Shown here piece by piece: positions 7,443 to 15,583 of a DNA stretch of 21,050 nucleotides. The notes beneath the pieces are model-generated. The model saw only the letters and a program-made list of their open reading frames with translations. It did no database searches and had not been told where the DNA came from. Each line of letters begins with the position of its first letter. Position 1 is the stretch's first letter. Position numbers and translations under genes: made by a program. Location of the stretch: positions 1-21,050 of the forward strand of contig JBDTIZ010000263.1 in the NCBI GenBank assembly GCA_039936115.1, read 5' to 3'. The DNA is from DATIJJ01 sp039936115 (GTDB lineage: Bacteria; Pseudomonadota; Gammaproteobacteria; DSM-16500).

Positions 7443-8409
7443 AAAATATGCAGAACACATTCGTCGTTCTCTGCGGCATTGTTTAACTACGACCGATTTT
7501 CCGATCGGGAAAAAATACCAAGGTAAAGTGCGTGATACTTATGACTTGGGCGATAAACTAGTCTTGATCACAACAGACCGACAAAGTGCATTCGATCGTG
7601 TGTTGGCATCTGTTCCGTTTAAAGGACAAGTACTGAATCTCACAAGTGCTTGGTGGTTCGAACAAACCGAATCAATTATTCCAAATCATGTGATAGTCAT
7701 TCCCGATCCGAATGTGACGATTGCAAAAAAATGCACGGTTTTTCCCATTGAGTTTGTGGTTCGCGGTTATATCACAGGAACGACAAGCACATCACTTTGG
7801 ACGCAATATCAAAACGGAGTCCGTCATTATTGCGGGCATGCCTTATCAGAAGGCCTGCAAAAAAATCAACGTTTAGATAAACCCTTGCTAACACCTACCA
7901 CAAAACAAGAACACCATGATCGTCCAATTAGTCCTGCTGAAATTATTCAAGAAGGATGGATGACGGAAGCAGATTGGGAAATTGCCGCGCAGTCAGCGAT
8001 GCGTTTATTTGAATTTGGCGTAGAAACCGCGAAACAAAACGGTTTGATTTTAGTAGATACCAAATATGAAATGGGTAAAGATGCTGAGGGTAATATCGTT
8101 TTGATCGATGAAATTCACACACCCGATTCTAGTCGATATTGGTTGGCTTCGAGCTACGAAGATCGTTTTTTACAAAAATTAGAACCAGAAAATATTGATA
8201 AAGAATTTTTACGCTTATGGTTTGCGAAAGAATGTGATCCGTATCACGATAAAGAATTGCCTGCCGCGCCCGACGATCTGATTGTGACTTTATCGTCTCG
8301 TTACATTCAGCTTTATGAAATGATCACCGGCAATACATTTAAATTTCCAGACGCATCGAATGCAATTTCTCAGCGAATAATGCGCAATATTGCAGCTTAT
8401 TTAGTATAA
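7423..8409 (+). CDS. purC: Phosphoribosylaminoimidazole-succinocarboxamide (SAICAR) synthase
   Basis: Joins aspartate to CAIR using ATP. From the ATG at 7423 the protein has 328 residues, the longer PurC type (about 290-330, as in yeast Ade1), not the 237-residue E. coli type. Motifs: GKVRDTYDLG (34-43), TTDRQSAFD (50-58), FVVRGYITGT (111-120), VDTKYEMG (211-218) and DEIHTPDSSRYW (229-240). The start is uncertain. The open frame reaches back to 7342 inside purQ, and ATGs occur at 7417 and 7423; no ribosome binding site is evident. I chose 7423, which overlaps the end of purQ by 20 nt, so translation is probably coupled to purQ termination. CAIR must come from purE/purK and SAICAR must go to purB; neither gene is in the window. 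Confidence 0.93.
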   Translation: MTTTTSEKYAEHIRRSLRHCLTTTDFPIGKKYQGKVRDTYDLGDKLVLITTDRQSAFDRVLASVPFKGQVLNLTSAWWFEQTESIIPNHVIVIPDPNVTIAKKCTVFPIEFVVRGYITGTTSTSLWTQYQNGVRHYCGHALSEGLQKNQRLDKPLLTPTTKQEHHDRPISPAEIIQEGWMTEADWEIAAQSAMRLFEFGVETAKQNGLILVDTKYEMGKDAEGNIVLIDEIHTPDSSRYWLASSYEDRFLQKLEPENIDKEFLRLWFAKECDPYHDKELPAAPDDLIVTLSSRYIQLYEMITGNTFKFPDASNAISQRIMRNIAAYLV

Positions 8410-8421
8410 GGTAGTTAATTT

Positions 8422-9885
8422 ATGTGTGGAATCATCGGAATTTATAGCCATGCACCCGTGTCGGCTGAGTTATACGATAGCTTGATTCATTTGCAACATC
8501 GTGGACAAGATGCGGCAGGAATTCTGACCTGTTCAGAACGTTTTTATTTAAAGCACGGCTTAGGTTATGTGCGAGAAATTTTTTCGCCCGATGACATTAT
8601 GCAATTGAAAGGCAATATTGGCATCGGGCATACACGTTATCCAACGGCAGGCGGTTATGCGATCGCGGATGTGCAACCACTTTGGATTGGCAGCCCACGC
8701 GGTATTGCTTTAGCGCATAATGGTAACTTGGTTAATTACAAAGAATTAGCGGAAGAAATCACGCAAAAAAAACATCGCCACTTAAATTCAACGATTGATT
8801 CCGAAGTGTTATTGCATTTGTTAGCGGATGGTTTAGATCAAAACTCTAGCGCAAATGATGAAGGAAAAGATTTTTTTAAAGAAATCTGTAGTTCTGTCAA
8901 AAATATTTTTACCCGAGTCAGCGGTTCTTACTCCGTGGTCAGCACTATTATAGGCAAAGGTTTGCTCGCGTTTCGTGATCCACATGGCATACGACCTTTA
9001 GTGATGGGTGAGCGTCTGACTGCGAATGGCACGAAAGATTATATTTTCGCCTCAGAAACTACTATGTTTTATGCATTAGGTTTTGAACCGGTTGGTGATG
9101 TTCAGCCGGGCGAAGTAGTTTTTGTGAATCGATCCGGCGAATTATTTCGCCAGATTTTGACACATGAAAAATTCACGCCATGTATTTTTGAATATGTGTA
9201 TTTTGCGCGGCCTGATTCAACTTTAAATGCGATAAGCGTTTACCGTTCGCGTTTACGCATGGGACAGAACTTAGCTAAGCGTTGGAAAGAGAAATATCCC
9301 GAGATAATACCTGATGTCGTGATTCCAGCACCTTTTACATCGAACACGGCTGCATTGTCTTTTGGTCATGAGTTAGGTGTGCGTTATTCTGAAGGTCTTT
9401 ATAAAAATCCTTTTATCGGTCGCACGTTTATTATGCCTGATGGACAGCAGCGCAGTCGTAGTGTGCGATACAAATTGACGCCGCAAAAAACTGAAATTAA
9501 AGATAAAAAAGTCTTAATTCTCGATGATAGTATTGTGCGTGGTACGACGAGTCGTGAAATTGTCAAAATGGTCAGAGAATACGGTGCAAAAGAAATTTAT
9601 TTTGTATCGGCTTGTCCACCGATCAAAAATCCTTGTTTTTATGGGATTGACATTCCTACACGGTCTGAGTTAATTGCTGCTAATAATTCAGAAGAAGAAA
9701 TCCGTCAATTTTTGGGTGTGGATAAATTGTTGTATCAGGAGTTGGAAGATTTGGTCGAAGCGGTGACGCGTAAGGGTGATCATCATATTGAACGTCCTTG
9801 TATGGCGTGTATGGATGGGAAATATGTGACGGGGGATATTGATGAGAAGAAAATTCAGATGTTAGAAAAGCAGCGGCATGTTTAA
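8422..9885 (+). CDS. purF: Amidophosphoribosyltransferase (probable iron-sulfur type)
   Basis: First committed step of purine synthesis: PRPP + glutamine to phosphoribosylamine. The N-terminal Ntn glutaminase domain begins MCGIIGIYSH, so Cys2 becomes the catalytic N-terminus after Met removal and there is no propeptide. It continues with LQHRGQDAAGI (24-34) and GIGHTRYPTAG (67-77). The C-terminal phosphoribosyltransferase domain carries the PRPP loop VLILDDSIVRGTTS (364-377). Four cysteines (C254 in TPCIFEYVYFARPDS, C405 in NPCFYGID, C460 and C463 in CMAC) sit where Bacillus-type PurF binds a 4Fe-4S cluster; E. coli PurF lacks these. The 487-residue length is normal. The gene lies 12 nt after purC with AAGG at 8408-8411. 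A family A repeat separates it from purD. Confidence 0.95.
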   Translation: MCGIIGIYSHAPVSAELYDSLIHLQHRGQDAAGILTCSERFYLKHGLGYVREIFSPDDIMQLKGNIGIGHTRYPTAGGYAIADVQPLWIGSPRGIALAHNGNLVNYKELAEEITQKKHRHLNSTIDSEVLLHLLADGLDQNSSANDEGKDFFKEICSSVKNIFTRVSGSYSVVSTIIGKGLLAFRDPHGIRPLVMGERLTANGTKDYIFASETTMFYALGFEPVGDVQPGEVVFVNRSGELFRQILTHEKFTPCIFEYVYFARPDSTLNAISVYRSRLRMGQNLAKRWKEKYPEIIPDVVIPAPFTSNTAALSFGHELGVRYSEGLYKNPFIGRTFIMPDGQQRSRSVRYKLTPQKTEIKDKKVLILDDSIVRGTTSREIVKMVREYGAKEIYFVSACPPIKNPCFYGIDIPTRSELIAANNSEEEIRQFLGVDKLLYQELEDLVEAVTRKGDHHIERPCMACMDGKYVTGDIDEKKIQMLEKQRHV

Positions 9886-9891
9886 GGATGC

Positions 9892-9977
9892 TTTTGTAGG
9901 GGCGAATCTATGTGTTCGCCCTTGCTAAACTTCGAATTGGCGCCACTGGGCGAACACATAGGTTCGCCCCTACAAAA
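9892..9977. repeat. Long inverted repeat, family A copy 2 (purF-purD gap)
   Basis: Arms 9892-9921 and 9948-9977 (30 nt each) are reverse complements with one mismatch, around a 26-nt centre. The outer end TGCTTTTGTAGGGGCGAA is shared with the copy at 2426-2528. The element starts 6 nt after the purF stop and ends 18 nt before the purD ATG, filling nearly the whole 110-bp gap. It keeps an open frame into purD, which creates a false N-terminal extension. Confidence 0.9.
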
Positions 9978-9995
9978 TTTAACAACAGGTTAAAC

Positions 9996-11321
9996 ATGAA
10001 TATCTTAATCATAGGCTCCGGCGCACGCGAACACGCTATCGCAAAAAGCTTTCGCCGCTCCCCTCAAAATCCCACTCTATTTTGCTGCGCGAGCTCAAAC
10101 AATCCCGGCATTCATGCATTAACAAACCAATACTGGATCGGCGATTATTGTGAAATTAACCAAGTCGTAACGAAAGCCAAAGAATGGAAAATAGATTTTG
10201 CCATCATCGGACCCGAAGCTCCCCTAGAGCAAGGCTTAGCCGATGCATTGTGGGAAAGCAATATTCCAACCATAGGCCCGAAAAAATTCTTAGCGCAAAT
10301 AGAAACAAGCAAAGCATTCACGCGTAATTTATTAAAAAAACATCACATAAACGGTTCGCCACGTTATCAAGCATTCCATGATTTAACAGGCACAAAAGAA
10401 TTTTTACAACAACTGGGCGAAGACTGTTATGTGATTAAAGCCGACGGCTTAATGGGCGGTAAAGGCGTCAAAGTGGCCGGCGATCATTTGCATTCGCTCT
10501 CAGAAGCTTATGAGTTTTGTGCTGAACTGAATGCTTTAAACAAATCCTTTGTGATTGAAGAAAAATGCATAGGTGAAGAATTTTCTTTTATGTGTTTTTG
10601 CGATGGAAAAAATTTAATTCCCATGCCTCTAGTGCAAGATCACAAAAGAGCATTCGTTAATGATCAAGGCCCAAATACCGGCGGAATGGGAAGTTATTCT
10701 GCCGCGAATCATAGTTTGCCTTTTTTAACAGAGGATGACGTCACATCAGCGCTCGCTATTAATCGTGCAGTCATCGATGCACTTGCACGCGAATCAACAG
10801 AGAAATATATCGGCATTTTATACGGCAGTTTTATGGCGACTGAAGATGGCGTACGTTTAATCGAATTTAATGCACGCTTTGGTGATCCAGAATCTTTAAA
10901 TGTGTTATCCATCTTAGAATCTGATTTCGTCGCGATTTGCGAGGCTATGATTCAAGGTCGATTATCCAAAGAGCTAGTGCACTTTGCAAAATCAGCAACC
11001 GTATGCAAATACGCTGTGCCAGAAGGCTATCCCGATCAACCGATTAAAAACGAATTTGTCGATGTCTCTGCATTGAATCAAGACGAGCAATTTTATTTAG
11101 GTGCAGTGGATGCGCGAGATGGAAAATTAATTGCAACGGGCTCGCGTATTGCTGCAATCGTTGGATCTGCTGATACCATTACTTCAGCTGAAAAAATTGC
11201 CGAAGAAAAAATTCAACAAATAAAAGGGCGAGTGTTTCATCGCCAAGATATTGGCACAAACGAACTGATCAATCGTCGTATTCTTGCGATGCAAAAATTG
11301 CGTGGTAAGGTATGCGAATAA
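9996..11321 (+). CDS. purD: Phosphoribosylamine-glycine ligase (GAR synthetase)
   Basis: Second step: phosphoribosylamine + glycine + ATP to GAR, an ATP-grasp enzyme. The 441-residue protein shows GSGAREHAIA (8-17), IGPEAPLEQG (71-80), the ATP-grasp loop KADGLMGGKGVKV (148-160), QDHKRAFVNDQGPNTGGMG (214-232) and the metal-binding EFNARFGDPE (290-299). The loop reads GGKGV where E. coli has AAGKGV. I chose the ATG at 9996. The frame is open to 9912, but those 28 codons are translated palindromic repeat and PurD proteins begin at the MNILIIGSGA-type strand. Its glycine can be supplied by GlyA, encoded at the end of the cluster. The stop overlaps the purN start by 10 nt. Confidence 0.95.
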   Translation: MNILIIGSGAREHAIAKSFRRSPQNPTLFCCASSNNPGIHALTNQYWIGDYCEINQVVTKAKEWKIDFAIIGPEAPLEQGLADALWESNIPTIGPKKFLAQIETSKAFTRNLLKKHHINGSPRYQAFHDLTGTKEFLQQLGEDCYVIKADGLMGGKGVKVAGDHLHSLSEAYEFCAELNALNKSFVIEEKCIGEEFSFMCFCDGKNLIPMPLVQDHKRAFVNDQGPNTGGMGSYSAANHSLPFLTEDDVTSALAINRAVIDALARESTEKYIGILYGSFMATEDGVRLIEFNARFGDPESLNVLSILESDFVAICEAMIQGRLSKELVHFAKSATVCKYAVPEGYPDQPIKNEFVDVSALNQDEQFYLGAVDARDGKLIATGSRIAAIVGSADTITSAEKIAEEKIQQIKGRVFHRQDIGTNELINRRILAMQKLRGKVCE

Positions 11322-11896
11322 CCCGGCTTGGTATTTTGGGTTCAACGCGCGGGACGGATCTGCAAGCGATCATGAATGCCATCCAACAAAAACAGCTGGC
11401 TGCTGATATAAAAATTGTTATCAGCAATAAAAAAGATGCTTATATTTTAGAGCGCGCTAAACAAAATGGCAGTGAAGCAGTTTATATTAATCCTACTTCA
11501 TTGACGCGCGATGAATTTGATCAGCAAATTTCAGACATAATGCACACGCATGAAGTTGATTTAATCGTGTTGATTGGTTATATGCGAATTTTATCAGCCA
11601 AGTTTGTTGAAGAGTGGCGTGACAAAATCATCAATGTGCACCCCTCTTTATTGCCTGCGTTTGCGGGTGGGATGGATCAAGATGTCCATCAGCAAGTGTT
11701 GGCATCGGGGGTGAGTGAAACGGGTTGTACCGTGCATTTCGTGACAGAAGAGGTGGATGCGGGTCCTATTCTCGTGCAGAAAAAATGTAAAGTATTGGCT
11801 GGTGATACAGTGGATAACTTGAAAGAAAGAGTGCAATTATTAGAAGGCGAAGCGTTGATTGAAGCAATAAAGAAGCTATCAAAAATGCTTTTGTAG
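11312..11896 (+). CDS. purN: Phosphoribosylglycinamide (GAR) formyltransferase
   Basis: Third step: transfers the formyl group of 10-formyl-THF to GAR. The 194-residue protein is slightly shorter than E. coli PurN (212). It has the N-terminal substrate loop GSTRGTDLQAI (10-20) and the catalytic triad N108 and H110 in INVHPSLLP, and D149 in TEEVDAGPIL. The start overlaps purD by 10 nt. An AAGG at 11307-11310 lies too close to the ATG to be a good ribosome binding site, so coupling with purD is likely. The last codons, CTT TTG TAG, coincide with the outer end of a family A repeat, so the element supplies the stop codon and last two residues. This may explain the short C-terminus. Confidence 0.93.
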   Translation: MRITRLGILGSTRGTDLQAIMNAIQQKQLAADIKIVISNKKDAYILERAKQNGSEAVYINPTSLTRDEFDQQISDIMHTHEVDLIVLIGYMRILSAKFVEEWRDKIINVHPSLLPAFAGGMDQDVHQQVLASGVSETGCTVHFVTEEVDAGPILVQKKCKVLAGDTVDNLKERVQLLEGEALIEAIKKLSKMLL

Positions 11897-11987
11897 ATGG
11901 ATACCTATGTGATTAACCCAGCGTCGGTTAACTACCGCACTTAACAGTGTTAAGCTGGGCGAATCACATAGTAACCACCTACAGAAG
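11888..11987. repeat. Diverged inverted repeat, family A copy 3 (purN-purH gap)
   Basis: Arms 11888-11920 and 11956-11987 pair imperfectly, with several mismatches and one bulge. The outer end CTTTTGTAG and the inner ACCTATGTG match the other two family A copies, while the rest has drifted. The centre holds two more short palindromes (around CGGTTAACTACCG and CTTAACAGTGTTAAG). The left end overlaps the purN stop codon, and the element fills most of the 134-bp gap to purH. Confidence 0.7.
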
Positions 11988-12030
11988 TCCAATTTGATAT
12001 TCAAAATTTTTATTTAAGAGATAAACCAAA

Positions 12031-13581
12031 ATGAACCAATCAAGCACCGAAGTAAAACGTGTCCTGATTTCCGTATCAGACAAAACCGGTATCGTAGAAT
12101 TTGCTCGCGGGTTACACGAATTAGATATTGAAATTATTTCTACCGGCGGTACTAGCAAATTATTACGTGCAGAAAATATTCCAGTACGTGACGTATCTGA
12201 TCTGACCGATTTTCCTGAAATGATGGATGGGCGTGTCAAAACATTGCATCCCAAAGTTCACGGCGGAATTTTAGGTTTGCGTGATGAGCATGCCGAAGTG
12301 GCTAAAGCACATCATATTCACTGGATTGATTTAGTTGTTGTGAATTTATATCCATTTGCAGAGACCATTAAAAAATCGACAGCCACATTCGATGATGCAG
12401 TAGAAAATATAGATATTGGCGGCCCAACGATGATTCGTTCTGCAGCGAAAAACATGGGCTGGGTGGGCGTGGTCATTGATCCACAAGATTACGATTTAAC
12501 ACTAAAAGAGTTACGCGTAAAAAAACAGTTAACCTTCGCTACACGCAAAAATCTTGCTACAAAAGCGTTTGAACACACGGCAGAATACGATGCAATGATT
12601 TATCAATATCTTGCCGGACAACAAAATTCCACACAAACTTTTCCTGACGGATTAGAGTTACATGGCACAAAATATCTTGAGCTCCGTTACGGTGAAAATC
12701 CACATCAAGCTGCTTGCGCTTACCGTTTATCAGAAAAATCAACGGGTGTTTTGTCAGCTAAACAATATCAGGGAAAAGAATTATCGTATAACAATATTGC
12801 TGATGCCGATGCGGCTGTAACATGCGTACGCGAATTTTCAAAGCCAGCTTGTGTGATTGTCAAACATGCCAATCCTTGCGGCGTGGCATCTGCTGATAAT
12901 ATCTTTGAAGCATTTGAACGCGCATTTAAAGCGGATTCTTTATCTGCGTTCGGCGGCATTATTGCATTGAATCGACCGTGTACAAAAGTAGTAGCGGATG
13001 CGGTTACAAAAATATTTTTTGAAGTGTTAATTGCGCCGGGTTATACACCAGATGCATTGGAGCTCTTTGCCAGTAAACCCAATTTACGCGTTTTGGAATT
13101 AAATTCAGAAACGAATGCAACCACTAAGCACGATATGAAATTTATTGATGGCGGTGTGCTGATCCAAGAAAAAGATATCAAACAAATCGCAGAACATGAT
13201 TTAAAAATTGTGACAAAACGCAAGCCCTCAAATGATGAAATTCAAACGATGTTATTTGCTTGGCCCGTGCTAAAACAAATTAAATCCAACGCCATCTTAA
13301 TTGCAAAAAATAATGCAACATTAGGGGTGGGTGCCGGTCAAGTGTCTCGCGTGGACGCAGTTGATATTGCACTTAAAAAAGCAGGGGAAAATCTCGCCGG
13401 TGCTATTCTGGCCTCCGATGCATTTTTTCCGTTTCGTGACAGCATTGACCGTCTAGCCAACACGGGTATTCATGCTATTATTCAACCCGGTGGCTCGATG
13501 CGTGATGATGAAGTCATTGCGGCGTGTGATGAGCATAATATTGCGATGGTGTTTACTGGGACACGTTGTTTTAAACACTAA
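12031..13581 (+). CDS. purH: Bifunctional AICAR formyltransferase / IMP cyclohydrolase
   Basis: Last two steps to IMP. The N-terminal MGS-like cyclohydrolase domain (about 8-200) shows RVLISVSDKTGIVEFA (10-25), STGGTSKLL (37-45) and GRVKTLHPKVHGGIL (67-81). The C-terminal formyltransferase domain has LRYGENPHQAA (218-228), the catalytic Lys-His pair K278/H279 in VKHANPCG, and ADSLSAFGGIIALNRP. The 516-residue length is normal (about 510-530). The ATG at 12031 has a weak AAGAG at 12016-12020. It uses 10-formyl-THF, which derives from the methylene-THF made by GlyA, encoded 35 nt downstream. It is separated from purN by a diverged palindromic repeat. Confidence 0.96.
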   Translation: MNQSSTEVKRVLISVSDKTGIVEFARGLHELDIEIISTGGTSKLLRAENIPVRDVSDLTDFPEMMDGRVKTLHPKVHGGILGLRDEHAEVAKAHHIHWIDLVVVNLYPFAETIKKSTATFDDAVENIDIGGPTMIRSAAKNMGWVGVVIDPQDYDLTLKELRVKKQLTFATRKNLATKAFEHTAEYDAMIYQYLAGQQNSTQTFPDGLELHGTKYLELRYGENPHQAACAYRLSEKSTGVLSAKQYQGKELSYNNIADADAAVTCVREFSKPACVIVKHANPCGVASADNIFEAFERAFKADSLSAFGGIIALNRPCTKVVADAVTKIFFEVLIAPGYTPDALELFASKPNLRVLELNSETNATTKHDMKFIDGGVLIQEKDIKQIAEHDLKIVTKRKPSNDEIQTMLFAWPVLKQIKSNAILIAKNNATLGVGAGQVSRVDAVDIALKKAGENLAGAILASDAFFPFRDSIDRLANTGIHAIIQPGGSMRDDEVIAACDEHNIAMVFTGTRCFKH

Positions 13582-13603
13582 TTTTCTGTCAATAATAACA
13601 ATC

Positions 13604-13610
13604 AAAGGGG
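13604..13610 (+). promoter_or_regulatory. glyA ribosome binding site
   Basis: AAAGGGG ends 6 nt before the glyA ATG. It is among the clearest ribosome binding sites in the purine cluster, so GlyA may be translated well independently of purH. Confidence 0.6.
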
Positions 13611-13616
13611 ATAACA

Positions 13617-14891
13617 ATGTTTAAACCAGTTTCGATGCAAGAGTTTGATCCGACTTTATGGCGAGCAATAGAAGATGAAAAACAACGCCAGGAAGATCAC
13701 ATTGAATTGATTGCTTCAGAAAATTATGTCAGTCCGATGGTGTTGGAAGCACAAGGATCTGTGTTAACGAATAAATATGCCGAAGGTTATCCGCACAAAC
13801 GTTATTACGGTGGTTGTGAATTTGTAGATGTTGCCGAAGAATTAGCAATCGAGCGGGTTAAAAAATTATTTGGCGCAGCTTATGCAAACGTGCAACCTCA
13901 CGCGGGATCACAAGCAAATGTCGCTGCGTACGCCGCCATGATTAATCCAGGCGATACTGTTTTAGGAATGAGTTTGGCGCACGGTGGTCATTTAACGCAT
14001 GGTTCGAAAGTCAATTTTTCTGGGAAACTTTATAATTTTTTCTCGTATGGTCTCGATCCTAAAACGGGTTTGATTGATTACGCAGAAGTTGAGCGGTTAG
14101 CGAATGAACATAAACCTAAATTAATTGTCTCTGGTTTTTCTGCTTATTCTCGAGTGGTTGACTGGCAGCGGTTGCGCGATATTGCCGATGCTGTTGGCGC
14201 TTATTTAATGGCAGATATTGCCCATGTCGCAGGTTTGATTGCTGTCGGACTTTATCCATCACCGATTCAGATCGCAGATGTTGTGACATCCACTACGCAC
14301 AAAACATTACGCGGCCCACGTGGCGGTTTGATTTTAGCAAAAGCCAATCCAGAGCTTGAAAAAAAATTAAATTCGGCAGTATTTCCTGGCGGACAAGGCG
14401 GCCCTTTAATGCATGTTATCGCGGCAAAGGCGGTTGCGTTCTTAGAAGCGTTGCAACCTGATTTTAAACTTTACCAACAACAAATTTTAGCGAATGCTCG
14501 GATGATGGCAAGCGTGGTCATCGCGCGTGGCTACAAAGTGGTGAGTGGCGGTACGGATAATCATTTATTATTGATTGATTTGATCGATAAAAATATTACT
14601 GGCAAAGATGCTGAAGCGGCATTAGGTCGTGCATACATTACCGTCAATAAAAATGCGGTGCCGAATGATCCACAAACCCCTTTTGTAACCAGCGGTCTGC
14701 GTGTTGGGACGCCTGCGATTACGACACGTGGTTTTAAAGAAAAAGATACCGAAACACTGACTCACTGGATGTGTGATATTTTGGATAATATTCAAAATGA
14801 AAAATTGATTTTGGAAATACGTGAAAAAGTGGTGGAGCTTTGTGGGCGGTTTCCGGTTTATGTGAGTGAGCGGCATATTGCTAGCGCATGA
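13617..14891 (+). CDS. glyA: Serine hydroxymethyltransferase
   Basis: PLP enzyme that converts serine + THF to glycine + 5,10-methylene-THF. The 424-residue protein has LIASENYVSPMVLEAQGS (31-48), NKYAEGYPHKRYYGG (52-66) and the PLP-binding lysine K229 in TSTTHKTLRGPRGG. Length and motifs match bacterial GlyA (about 417-430). The ATG at 13617 has a clear AAAGGGG ribosome binding site at 13604-13610, and the gene lies 35 nt after purH. Its products, glycine for PurD and one-carbon units for PurN and PurH, explain its place at the end of the purine cluster. It faces idi, with a repeat-rich 144-bp gap between their 3' ends. Confidence 0.96.
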   Translation: MFKPVSMQEFDPTLWRAIEDEKQRQEDHIELIASENYVSPMVLEAQGSVLTNKYAEGYPHKRYYGGCEFVDVAEELAIERVKKLFGAAYANVQPHAGSQANVAAYAAMINPGDTVLGMSLAHGGHLTHGSKVNFSGKLYNFFSYGLDPKTGLIDYAEVERLANEHKPKLIVSGFSAYSRVVDWQRLRDIADAVGAYLMADIAHVAGLIAVGLYPSPIQIADVVTSTTHKTLRGPRGGLILAKANPELEKKLNSAVFPGGQGGPLMHVIAAKAVAFLEALQPDFKLYQQQILANARMMASVVIARGYKVVSGGTDNHLLLIDLIDKNITGKDAEAALGRAYITVNKNAVPNDPQTPFVTSGLRVGTPAITTRGFKEKDTETLTHWMCDILDNIQNEKLILEIREKVVELCGRFPVYVSERHIASA

Positions 14892-14892
14892 T

Positions 14893-15022
14893 ATGTCATC
14901 CTAGTGTCATGCAAGCCAAAAATTTAAACGCTGTCACCCCGCACTTGTTACGGGGTGACAGTATACAAGTGCGGGATGGCGGTATACAAGCGAGGGGTGA
15001 CGGTATACAGTGGGGATGACAT
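14893..15022. repeat. Compound repeat between convergent glyA and idi
   Basis: The outer edges are a 9-bp inverted repeat, ATGTCATCC (14893-14901) and GGATGACAT (15014-15022). Inside is a perfect 11-bp hairpin (14931-14941 with 14951-14961, 9-nt loop). It is followed by about two and a half tandem 21-bp units starting GTATACA (14961, 14982, 15003). No T-tract follows the hairpin on the plus strand, so it is not a standard intrinsic terminator, although a stem at the ends of two convergent genes could still protect both mRNAs. Confidence 0.7.
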
Positions 15023-15035
15023 CAAATCAGTAACA

Positions 15036-15554
15036 CTAACCCAAACTCTTTTCCACAACTCCAATCGCCTGGCTCAACCAAGGCGTAAATTTTTCCGGCG
15101 AACGTTCTATTTCCTGTTTTAATTCCGCTAAACTAACAAACCGATAATCTTGCACTTCTTCCGGATTTATCTGAAACGTTTCATCTGAAATAAACCCAAT
15201 TAACACATGATCCACTTCATTTTCTGTTAACCCATTATCAAAATGAGCAATATAGTGGAAACGCCCAGCTGACTTTAAGCCCGCCTCAATCCCCATTTCT
15301 TCACGCAAACGACGTTGGCCAGCTTGAAGAATATCTTCGCCAGGGCGAGGGTGAGAGCAGCATGTATTAGTCCAAAGATCCGGAGAATGGTATTTGTGCG
15401 CGGCACGTTGTTGGAGCAAAAGCTCTTGTTGTCGGAAAACAAACACCGAAAATGCTCTATGGCACAAAGCGTCACGATGGGCGGCCATTTTTTCGGCAGT
15501 GCCAGTCGGATTATCATTTTCATCAACAAGAATCACTTGTTCGGTTGCTGTCAT
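15036..15554 (-). CDS. idi: Isopentenyl-diphosphate delta-isomerase, type 1
   Basis: Interconverts IPP and DMAPP. This step is required when IPP comes from mevalonate, because that route makes no DMAPP directly. The 172-residue Nudix-fold protein matches type 1 IDI (E. coli 182). It has VDENDNPTGTAEKMAAHRDA near the start, the catalytic cysteine in WTNTCCSHPRPGED (C65/C66), the Nudix-like RRLREEMGIEAG (81-92) and the catalytic/metal glutamates in TENEVDH (E111, E113). It is divergent from the mevalonate operon across a 123-bp gap and convergent with glyA. A promoter candidate with a palindromic spacer lies just upstream. The ribosome binding site is weak. The family assignment is secure. Confidence 0.95.
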   Translation of the reverse strand: MTATEQVILVDENDNPTGTAEKMAAHRDALCHRAFSVFVFRQQELLLQQRAAHKYHSPDLWTNTCCSHPRPGEDILQAGQRRLREEMGIEAGLKSAGRFHYIAHFDNGLTENEVDHVLIGFISDETFQINPEEVQDYRFVSLAELKQEIERSPEKFTPWLSQAIGVVEKSLG

Positions 15555-15583
15555 GGATCTTTTTCCAGTAAAATGGAGGGCTT

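Noticed and set aside
9912..9995. Longer PurD with 28 extra N-terminal residues
   Set aside because: The extension is translated family A repeat; PurD begins at the MNILIIGSGA strand at 9996.
14931..14961. Intrinsic terminator for glyA
   Set aside because: The stem is perfect, but no T-tract follows on the plus strand, so I kept it only as part of a repeat.
14961..15020. CRISPR-like array from the GTATACA repeats
   Set aside because: The units are contiguous 21-mers without spacers, and no cas gene is nearby.
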